The notes under the pieces: generated by a model
The model's input: only the letters and a program-made list of their open reading frames with translations
Told to the model about the DNA's origin: nothing
Databases searched by the model: none
From: an uncultured Oscillibacter sp.
GTDB taxonomy: Bacteria > Bacillota > Clostridia > Oscillospirales > Oscillospiraceae
NCBI GenBank assembly: GCA_904393855.1
Contig: CAJFNE010000016.1
Location: forward strand, 1-18,191
Length of the DNA: 18,191 bases
Reading direction: 5' to 3'
Made by a program: the position numbers and the translations under genes
Part shown: positions 13,063 to 18,191 of the stretch, in pieces
Position numbering within the stretch: the first letter of the stretch is position 1
How the letters are laid out: each line of letters begins with the position of its first letter

Positions 13063-13599
13063 TTACTGCACGCAGGCCATGCCCCGACGGAAAGCCTCGA
13101 TGTTCAGGGGCACGAACTTCGCCTTGGCGCCGGTGAACATCTCCTCGATCATCTTCTCGATGGTCTCGGGCTTTAGGACCTTGGTGGCTGCCACGTAGGC
13201 GCCCAGCATCACCATGTTGCTGACCTTGGGATTGCCCACCTCGTCGGCGATCTTGCTGCAGGGGATGTAGTAGGCGGTCAGATCGGAGCGGGAGACCTTG
13301 TCGGTCACCACGTCGCTGTTGACCAGCACCAGGCCGCCGGAGAGCACACCGGACTCAAACTTGGCCAGGGAGGGCTCGTTCAGGGCGATCAGCTCCGTGG
13401 GATGGTTGAACACCGGGGAGCCCACCGGCTTGTCGGAGAGCACCACGGAGCAGTTGGCTGTGCCGCCCCGCATCTCGGGGCCGTAGGAGGGGGCCCAGGT
13501 GACGTTCAGACCCTCGGCCATGCCGGCCTCCGCCAGGTTCTTGCCGATGGCCAGGCCGCCCTGTCCGCCGAAGCCGGAAATGATGATCTCTTTCTTCAT
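13063..13599 (-). CDS. 2-oxoacid:ferredoxin oxidoreductase, gamma subunit
   Basis: A 178-residue subunit of the POR/KOR/VOR family. It begins with the glycine-rich GFGGQGGLAIGKNLAEAG (residues 9-26) and contains SYGPEMRGGTANCSVVLSD (about 39-57), both hallmarks of the gamma domain. It supplies part of the coenzyme A and subunit interface of the four-subunit enzyme that converts a 2-oxoacid and CoA to acyl-CoA and CO2 while reducing ferredoxin. The start at 13599 is one base after the beta-subunit stop, so it is translationally coupled. Last gene of the five-gene operon. Sequence alone does not fix the substrate as branched-chain 2-oxoacid or 2-oxoglutarate. Confidence 0.92.
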   Translation of the reverse strand: MKKEIIISGFGGQGGLAIGKNLAEAGMAEGLNVTWAPSYGPEMRGGTANCSVVLSDKPVGSPVFNHPTELIALNEPSLAKFESGVLSGGLVLVNSDVVTDKVSRSDLTAYYIPCSKIADEVGNPKVSNMVMLGAYVAATKVLKPETIEKMIEEMFTGAKAKFVPLNIEAFRRGMACVQ

Positions 13600-13600
13600 C

Positions 13601-14344
13601 TCACTTCGCCTCCGTTTCCTTGATCACGCCCAGGGGATAGTAGGGGATCATGTTCTCCTTCAGCCACTCGCAGGCCTTCAGCGGCGTCATACCCCAGTTG
13701 GTGGGGCAGGTGGAGAGCACCTCGATGAAAGTGAAGCCCTCGCCCGCCATCTGCTTCTCAAAGGCCTTCTTGATGGCCTTCTTGGCCTTGTTGATGTTGG
13801 CAAGGTCCGTGACGCACACCCGCTCGGCGTAGACGCAGCCGTCCAGAGTGGCCAGCATCTCGGACACCCGGATGGGCATGCCGGCCTGCTCCTTGGTGCG
13901 GCCTGCGGGGCAGGTGGTGGCTTTCTGGCCGATCAGGGTGGTGGGGGCCATCTGGCCGCCGGTCATGCCGTAGATGGCGTTGTTGACGAAAATGGTGGTG
14001 AACTTCTCACCGCGCATGGCGGCATGGACGATCTCACCGGCACCGATGGAGGCCAGGTCGCCGTCGCCCTGATAGGTGAAGACCGCCTGATTCGGGTGGG
14101 TGCGCTTGATGCCGGTGGCCACGGCGGGAGCCCGGCCATGGGCGGCCTCCTGCATGTCGCAGGCGAAATAGTTATAGGCAAACACGGAGCAGCCCACGGG
14201 GCACACGCCGATGGCTTCGTCCAGCAGGCCCAGCTCCACCAAACTCTCCGCCACCAGCTTGTGAATGATGCCGTGGTGGCAGCCGGGGCAGTAATGGGTC
14301 TCCATGTCAGTCAGACCCTTGGATCTCTCATATACGATTGCCAT
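13601..14344 (-). CDS. 2-oxoacid:ferredoxin oxidoreductase, TPP-binding beta subunit
   Basis: A 247-residue thiamine diphosphate-binding subunit. The TPP/Mg motif is GDGD at 93-96 (YQGDGDLASIGAGE) through NN at 121-122 (FVNNAIYGMTGGQMAP). An N-terminal CPGC (19-22) and CPVGC (48-52) are typical of this family. It carries out decarboxylation of the 2-oxoacid. AGGAGG lies within the end of the alpha gene, and the start at 14344 is one base after the alpha stop. It is coupled to the alpha gene upstream and the gamma gene downstream. Confidence 0.94.
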   Translation of the reverse strand: MAIVYERSKGLTDMETHYCPGCHHGIIHKLVAESLVELGLLDEAIGVCPVGCSVFAYNYFACDMQEAAHGRAPAVATGIKRTHPNQAVFTYQGDGDLASIGAGEIVHAAMRGEKFTTIFVNNAIYGMTGGQMAPTTLIGQKATTCPAGRTKEQAGMPIRVSEMLATLDGCVYAERVCVTDLANINKAKKAIKKAFEKQMAGEGFTFIEVLSTCPTNWGMTPLKACEWLKENMIPYYPLGVIKETEAK

Positions 14345-14345
14345 A

Positions 14346-15419
14346 TCACTGGACCTCCTTCAAGGCCTTCTTGGCCGCTTCTACAATCTCTTCCACCGTG
14401 GGGATCACGCCGCCGGCACGGCCCATGTAGGAGATGGGCTTCCGATCCTCCACCGCCAGGCGGACGTCGTCGATCATCTGGCCGGTGGAGCTCATTTCCA
14501 CGTCCAAGACCGCTTTCACATGATCCTGGCTGATCAGGTCGCGCAGAGCCTTCTCCGGGAAAGGCCAAACCGTGATGGGACGGAACAGGCCGGCCTTGAT
14601 GCCCTCGGCGCGCAGGGTGTCCAGCGCGGTGAGGGCAATCCGGGCGGGGGTGCCGTAGGCGGCGATGACCAGATCGGCATCCTCGCACTGCACCTCTTCC
14701 CAGCGGACCTCGTTCTTCTCCATCTCAGCGAACTTCTCCGCCAGGTGCTCGTTGTGCTTGTCGCAGGTCTCCGGGTCCATGTACAGGGAGTTCAGCGTGT
14801 TATGTACCGCGCGGCCCTTCCGGCCGGTGGTGGCCCAGGTGTCCTTGGAGGGCAGGTTGCGCTTGGGGATGTCGTGCCACTCGATGGGCTCCATCATCTG
14901 GCCGATCAGACCGTCGAACACCACCATGCAGGGGTTGCGGTACTGGTCGGCGATGTCAAAGGCCTCCTGGATGAAGTCCACGGCCTCCTGGATATTGGAG
15001 GGGGAGAGGACCACCGTACGGTAGTCGCCGTTGCCGCCGCCCCGGGTGGCCTGGAAGTAATCGCTCTGACCGGGCTGGATGGTGCCCAGGCCCGGGCCGC
15101 CCCGCATGCAGTTGACGATGACGGCGGGGATCTCGGACCCGATCAGGTAGGAGATGCCCTCCTGCATCAGGCTGATGCCGGGGGAAGAGGAGGTGGTCAT
15201 GGCACGCATGCCGGAGCCGCCGGCACCGTAGACCATGTTGATGGCGGCCAGCTCAGACTCGGCCTGCACAAAGACGCGGCCGTGCTTGGGCATATGGACG
15301 GACATATACTCCGGAACCTCGCTCTGGGGGGTGATGGGATAACCAAAATAACAGTCGCAGCCGGCGCGGATGGCCGCCTCTGCGATGGCTTCATTGCCTT
15401 TCCACAGTTCTTTTTCCAT
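14346..15419 (-). CDS. vorB: 2-oxoacid:ferredoxin oxidoreductase, alpha subunit (VorB-type)
   Basis: A 357-residue pyrimidine-binding/core subunit. Visible blocks: GNEAIAEAAIRAGCDCYFGY, PITPQSEVPEYM, VQAESELAAINMVYGAGGSG, RAMTTSSSPGISLMQEGISY, RGGPGLGTIQPGQSDYFQAT, and the C-terminal domain beginning LVIAAYGTPARIA. The length and the separate ferredoxin, beta and gamma genes match the four-subunit arrangement labelled VorB (3-methyl-2-oxobutanoate) in many Clostridia. KorA is a close relative, so the substrate is inferred. Proximity to ilvE favours branched-chain 2-oxoacids. AAGGAGG precedes the ATG at 15419, 18 bases after the ferredoxin stop. Confidence 0.9.
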   Translation of the reverse strand: MEKELWKGNEAIAEAAIRAGCDCYFGYPITPQSEVPEYMSVHMPKHGRVFVQAESELAAINMVYGAGGSGMRAMTTSSSPGISLMQEGISYLIGSEIPAVIVNCMRGGPGLGTIQPGQSDYFQATRGGGNGDYRTVVLSPSNIQEAVDFIQEAFDIADQYRNPCMVVFDGLIGQMMEPIEWHDIPKRNLPSKDTWATTGRKGRAVHNTLNSLYMDPETCDKHNEHLAEKFAEMEKNEVRWEEVQCEDADLVIAAYGTPARIALTALDTLRAEGIKAGLFRPITVWPFPEKALRDLISQDHVKAVLDVEMSSTGQMIDDVRLAVEDRKPISYMGRAGGVIPTVEEIVEAAKKALKEVQ

Positions 15420-15437
15420 GATGTTGACCTCCTTCTC

Positions 15438-15650
15438 TCAGAATTTCTCCACAGTGATGACGGAATCCGGGCACATCTTTGCGCAGCTGGCGCAGCCAAT
15501 GCACAGGTCCATCTCCTTCACCGTGGCGGGGTGATACCCCTTGCGGTTGGTGACGGCAGTGTCCATGACCACAATGTGCTTGGGGCACACGGTGGTGCAG
15601 AGCTCACAGCCTTTGCAGCGGTTGGTGTCAAACGTTACTTTTGCAGACAT
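15438..15650 (-). CDS. 2x[4Fe-4S] ferredoxin subunit of the 2-oxoacid oxidoreductase
   Basis: A 70-residue bacterial-type ferredoxin. The two cluster motifs are Cys12, 15, 18, 22 (CKGCELCTTVCP) and Cys50, 53, 56, 60 (CIGCASCAKMCP). In this enzyme family it is the delta subunit that takes electrons from the catalytic core to soluble ferredoxin. It is placed just before the alpha gene, as in Vor/Kor operons. AAAGGAGG precedes the ATG. Confidence 0.94.
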   Translation of the reverse strand: MSAKVTFDTNRCKGCELCTTVCPKHIVVMDTAVTNRKGYHPATVKEMDLCIGCASCAKMCPDSVITVEKF

Positions 15651-15680
15651 GACGAGTCCTCCTTTCCCCTCTTGCCGCGG

Positions 15681-16361
15681 TTATTCCCACGGCTTTTTCA
15701 TCTGGATTGTAATCGGAAATACCGTTTCCGGAAGATCTGACAACTGGTTGGCCAGGCGCTCCACCGCCACATGGCAGAGGACGGGGATGCCGGTTTGACG
15801 GGAGACCTCGGCGGCCAGAACGGCGCCCTTGCGGATATCTGCGGCGGTGGTCTCCCCGCAGAGGTGCGTATTGTTGACAATGCCGGTGCAGGGCAGGCCC
15901 GTGGCGGCCTCAATGCCCCGCAGATAGGCGATGGCATTTTCCGCCTCCCGGACCTCGGGCCGGTGGGCGTTGAGCACGTAGATCAGCTGGTAGTCCTCCG
16001 CCAGGATCTTGGGGCGGAACCGGGCCAGCACCCGGGCGCCCACCGGGTCCCCGCCAATATCCAGGATGCCGCGCAGGTCCCGATTCTCGAAGATTGTCAG
16101 CAGCTCCGCCGGCAGGGAGGGAACGTCCGCGTCGGCGCACGCCTGGGACGAGGAGATCAACTGCACACCGGCCTGGGCCAGGGTGTCCCGGCGTTCCCGG
16201 GAGCGGAAGTAGGGATTGACAATGTCCAGATCCGCCACCATGACCCGCTGCCCCTCGGCCGCCATGGCCAGCGCCAGATTCACGGCGAACTCCGTCTTTC
16301 CGGTGCCATAGTGCCCGGTGATGATGGAGACGCGATGAGAACAGAATGATGTGGAGCGCAA
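15681..16361 (-). CDS. P-loop ATPase of the MinD/ParA/CobQ type leading the Vor operon
   Basis: A cytosolic nucleotide-binding protein of about 226 residues. It has a Walker A GHYGTGKT (16-23), lacking the early KGG lysine of true MinD/ParA. Other features are VMVADLDIVNPYFRSRERRD, a switch-like DxDxxNPxF motif, a second conserved block GILDIGGDPVGARVL, and VLNAHRPEV and GIVNNTHLC near the base-recognition position. It has no membrane-targeting helix like MinD. The start is TTG: 16361 is chosen because AGGGGGG lies 6 bases upstream. A TTG at 16367 would add two residues but crowds the site. First gene of the Vor operon, 30 bases before the ferredoxin gene. A maturation or assembly role is possible but not shown. 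Confidence 0.8.
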   Translation of the reverse strand: MRSTSFCSHRVSIITGHYGTGKTEFAVNLALAMAAEGQRVMVADLDIVNPYFRSRERRDTLAQAGVQLISSSQACADADVPSLPAELLTIFENRDLRGILDIGGDPVGARVLARFRPKILAEDYQLIYVLNAHRPEVREAENAIAYLRGIEAATGLPCTGIVNNTHLCGETTAADIRKGAVLAAEVSRQTGIPVLCHVAVERLANQLSDLPETVFPITIQMKKPWE

Positions 16362-16415
16362 GACCAACCCCCCTAAAAAAATCTTGTATTATTTCCAATT
16401 ATATTGTATGATGTC

Positions 16416-16444
16416 ATTGTACACGAAATTCAAGATAGTGTCAA
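16416..16444 (-). promoter_or_regulatory. Promoter of the ATPase-Vor operon
   Basis: On the minus strand: TTGACA (16439-16444), exact consensus, 17-base spacer, TACAAT (16416-16421). The expected start is near 16409, giving a leader of about 48 bases. Confidence 0.85.
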
Positions 16445-16542
16445 TAGGAGCATTGCTTTTTCCTGAAAAAATGGTAATATTGTATATACTTGCAGGAGGT
16501 TGCGGCCCGCGGGGACTTCACGGAACAGAAAAAGTGTCAATA
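16437..16542. repeat. Direct repeat AGTGTCAATA in the Vor/GntR intergenic region
   Basis: AGTGTCAATA occurs at 16437-16446, where it contains the Vor operon -35 box, and again at 16533-16542, 96 bases away. The 284-base gap between the ATPase and regulator genes is otherwise AT-rich on its left side, with three copies of ATTGTA (16403, 16416, 16479). It contains no gene I can support. The pair may be operator sites for the divergent regulator. Confidence 0.3.
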
Positions 16543-16651
16543 TGAACCATGTAGAGGGCCTTTTTACGGAAGAACAGGCATCCTTGGAAACTTTTGCGCA
16601 GATTTCATATTTGACGAGGTGAGAGGGCTGCGTAATAACAGGAGGAATTTT

Positions 16652-17338
16652 ATGGCGGAGAGAAAACGAGAGAAACTGTCCAAGCAGACGTCTGACCGGC
16701 TGTATGAGATGATCGTGGAGGAGCGGCGGTGCCCGCCCGGCAGCAAGCTGCCCAATGAAAATGAGCTCAGCCGCGCACTGGAGGTCAGCCGCACCACCCT
16801 GCGGGAGGCCATCTCTTTCCTGGTGGCCCGGGGAGTGCTGGTGATCCGGCGGGGCAAGGGCACCTATGTGGCGGAGGAACTGCCCACCGCCGGGATGGAC
16901 CTGGAGGGCCTGGCGGGCCTGCAGGCCCGGACCCGGGCCCGGGACCTCTTTGAGATGCGGCTGATTTTCGAGCCGGCCACGGTGGCTCTGGCCTGCCGCC
17001 GGGCCAGCGAGGAGGAGCTGCAGCAGATCCAGCAGAAGGCGGACCGGATGGAGGAGATCGCCCGGGCGGGGGGCGACTGGCCCCTGGCGGACCAGGAGTT
17101 CCACTGGGCCATCATCAAGGCGTCCCACAACGAGTACATGCGGAAGCTGTATCCCATCATCAACAGCGCGGTGAACGAGGTCATGCAGCGGACCCGGAAC
17201 CGCCAGCGGATGCAGGAGACCGCCATCCAGGATAACAAGCTGATTCTGGAGTTTCTCCACAAGCGGGACGCGGAGAGCGCCAGCCAGGCCATGACCATCC
17301 ACATGAAGCACCTGATGACCACCCTGGATGAGTCCTGA
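16652..17338 (+). CDS. GntR family transcriptional regulator, FadR subfamily (FCD domain)
   Basis: A 228-residue regulator. The N-terminal winged helix-turn-helix is at about 10-76 (SDRLYEMIVEERRCPPGSKL, LPNENELSRALEVSRTTLREA, GKGTYVAEE). The all-helical FCD ligand domain is at about 95-222, with DxxxH at Asp147/His151 and His217 or His220 as likely metal ligands. The position that is often His in the FCD domain seems to be Asn195 (DNKLI). FadR-type regulators commonly sense organic acids or their CoA esters. It is divergent from the Vor operon, so control of that operon is plausible. The ATG at 16652 has AGGAGG 6 bases upstream; the frame is open to 16490, but that part is not protein-like. 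Confidence 0.92.
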   Translation: MAERKREKLSKQTSDRLYEMIVEERRCPPGSKLPNENELSRALEVSRTTLREAISFLVARGVLVIRRGKGTYVAEELPTAGMDLEGLAGLQARTRARDLFEMRLIFEPATVALACRRASEEELQQIQQKADRMEEIARAGGDWPLADQEFHWAIIKASHNEYMRKLYPIINSAVNEVMQRTRNRQRMQETAIQDNKLILEFLHKRDAESASQAMTIHMKHLMTTLDES

Positions 17339-17391
17339 CCCAGGGGAGCGCCCCGCGCCGTTTGGAGGACCCGGATGGAAAAGGCGATTAC

Positions 17392-17438
17392 AAAAAAACC
17401 ACCGCCCGCCGGCAGCATGCCGGCGAGCGGTGGTTTTT
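17392..17438. terminator. Convergent terminator between the FadR-type regulator and aroQ
   Basis: AACCACCGC (17397-17405) and GCGGTGGTT (17427-17435), then CGCCGGCA and TGCCGGCG, form an 17-bp stem with one C-A mismatch and a GCA loop. T-rich runs lie on both sides (A7 at 17392-17398; T5 at 17434-17438), so it can act in both directions. Confidence 0.9.
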
Positions 17439-17479
17439 CTTTGCGCTTTGAGCCGGGCGTCCCCCGGGAAAGACGGGGA

Positions 17480-17908
17480 TCAGCGCCCGCACAGCAGATG
17501 CAGGGCCTCCACATAGCCGGGGAGGCCGTGGCCCCGGATGGTCCCCACACAGGCGGCGCGGATGTAGGACACATGCCGGAAATCCTCCCGGCTGTCCGGG
17601 TCGGACACGTGGACCTCCACGGTGGGGATGCCCACGGCTTTCACCGCGTCCAGCAGGGCCACGCTGGTGTGGGTGTAGGCCGCCGGGTTGATGATGATGC
17701 CGTCCACATGGTCGAAGTAGGCCTGCTGGATGGCGTCCACCAAAGCCCCCTCGTGGTTGGACTGAAAGAAGGAGACGGTGACCCCCAGCCGGTCCGCCTC
17801 CGCCTGGACCAGGGCCTTCAGGTCCTCGTAGGTCTCATGGCCGTAGATCTCCGGCTGGCGGATGCCCAGCATGTTCATGTTGGGGCCGTTAAGTACCAGA
17901 ATGTTCAC
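17480..17908 (-). CDS. aroQ: Type II 3-dehydroquinate dehydratase
   Basis: A 142-residue dodecameric-type enzyme that dehydrates 3-dehydroquinate to 3-dehydroshikimate in the shikimate pathway. Motifs: NGPNMNMLGIRQPEIYG with Arg17 and catalytic Tyr22, FFQSNHEGALVDAIQ, INPAAYTHTSVAL (Asn74, His80), EVHVSD with His100, and REDFRHVSY with Arg111. The usual S-N after EVH is S-D here. The start is GTG 17908, with GGAGGG 6 bases upstream; this yields the standard N-terminus. The gene begins inside the 3' end of the shikimate kinase gene. Confidence 0.95.
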   Translation of the reverse strand: MNILVLNGPNMNMLGIRQPEIYGHETYEDLKALVQAEADRLGVTVSFFQSNHEGALVDAIQQAYFDHVDGIIINPAAYTHTSVALLDAVKAVGIPTVEVHVSDPDSREDFRHVSYIRAACVGTIRGHGLPGYVEALHLLCGR

Positions 17909-18191
17909 AGAATTCCCTCCAGATGGCGGCGGCGGTGTCCTCCACCGTGCCGTTATTATCGATCTCCGTGTCCCGGAAGCGGGTGTACAGGGGTTCCCGC
18001 TCCCGCCACATGGCGGCAAGGTCCGCCCCCTGGGACAGGGGCCGCCCCTCGGTGGGAAGCAGGCTGAGGTCCCGGATCAGGTGGTAGATGCGGCCGTTCT
18101 GGCGCAGGGAGCCGTAGTTGGCCGCTGTCTTGACGATGCCGCCGCCGGTGAGCAGGATGACGCCGGTGCGCTTCCCGGCCTCCGCCGCCGC
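17889..18191 (-). CDS. aroK: Shikimate kinase, C-terminal part (5' end beyond window)
   Basis: The last 100 codons of an AroK-like P-loop kinase that phosphorylates shikimate with ATP. Seen: VILLTGGGIV (the conserved GGG near the shikimate site), NYGSLRQNGRIYHLIRDLSL, GRPLSQ (lid/adenine-side Arg-Pro-Leu) and REREPLYTRFRDTEIDN followed by TVEDTAAAIWREFCEH. The Walker A region is outside the window, so a standalone enzyme cannot be told from a fusion with shikimate dehydrogenase. The TAA at 17889-17891 lies 20 bases inside aroQ in another frame, which suggests coupling. Confidence 0.88.
   Translation of the reverse strand, partial: AAAEAGKRTGVILLTGGGIVKTAANYGSLRQNGRIYHLIRDLSLLPTEGRPLSQGADLAAMWREREPLYTRFRDTEIDNNGTVEDTAAAIWREFCEHSGT

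Noticed and set aside
14304..15740. A 478-codon plus-strand frame opposite the oxidoreductase alpha and beta genes
   Set aside because: Antisense shadow of well-identified subunit genes; composition typical of reversed GC-rich codons.
16542..16622. A 26-codon reading frame (starts MNHVEGLF) upstream of the FadR-type regulator
   Set aside because: No ribosome binding site and no recognisable features; likely chance.

Overview
The window is a GC-rich chromosomal segment from a spore-forming Firmicute. The best guess is an Oscillospiraceae-type gut anaerobe. Evidence for this: sporulation genes spoVB, yabP and yabQ in their usual order; a T-box leader; a ferredoxin-linked 2-oxoacid oxidoreductase; strong AGGAGG-like ribosome binding sites; and only GC-rich codon usage. 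I cannot fix the genus from sequence alone. No tRNA, rRNA, CRISPR array, transposase, integrase or phage gene is visible. This is mostly core genome, and the less explained items are regulatory structures, overlaps and poorly characterised passenger genes.

Left block (1-4510, + strand): spoVB (5' end cut by the window), mazG, hup (HU), rqcP (S4 domain), yabP, yabQ, divIC and an S1-domain yabR gene. The order is like the Bacillus spoVB-mazG-yabOPQ-divIC-yabR neighbourhood, with HU inserted. It joins spore envelope synthesis, nucleotide-pool sanitation, nascent-chain quality control and cell division, and ends at a clear terminator. After a 270-base gap with a possible small minus-strand transcript comes hpf (ribosome hibernation), with its own promoter.

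Middle block: a minus-strand four-gene operon (YtrA-type GntR repressor, ABC ATPase, ABC-2 permease, zinc-ribbon protein) with ATGA overlaps. It is driven by a near-consensus promoter whose -10 box lies in an 18-bp perfect palindrome. Next is htpG (minus), whose last codons lie in a 28-base palindrome that looks like a dispersed repeat. Divergent from htpG is a + strand operon of a zinc-ribbon membrane protein and the two halves of a ThrE-type amino-acid exporter.

Right block: ilvE (minus) behind a complete T-box leader with its own promoter and a plausible valine (GUC) specifier. Upstream of it is a minus-strand operon of a P-loop ATPase, a 2x[4Fe-4S] ferredoxin and the alpha, beta and gamma subunits of a VorB-type 2-oxoacid:ferredoxin oxidoreductase, read from a TTGACA-17-TACAAT promoter. 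IlvE interconverts branched-chain amino acids and their 2-oxoacids, and Vor-type enzymes oxidise such oxoacids to acyl-CoA, so the two units plausibly form one branched-chain module. A FadR-type GntR regulator is divergent from the Vor operon. The window closes with aroQ and the 3' part of a shikimate kinase gene (minus), overlapping by 20 bases.

The best candidates for something undescribed are the P-loop ATPase leading the Vor operon, the repeat that supplies the htpG 3' end, the yabQ frame running through divIC, and the possible small RNA between yabR and hpf.
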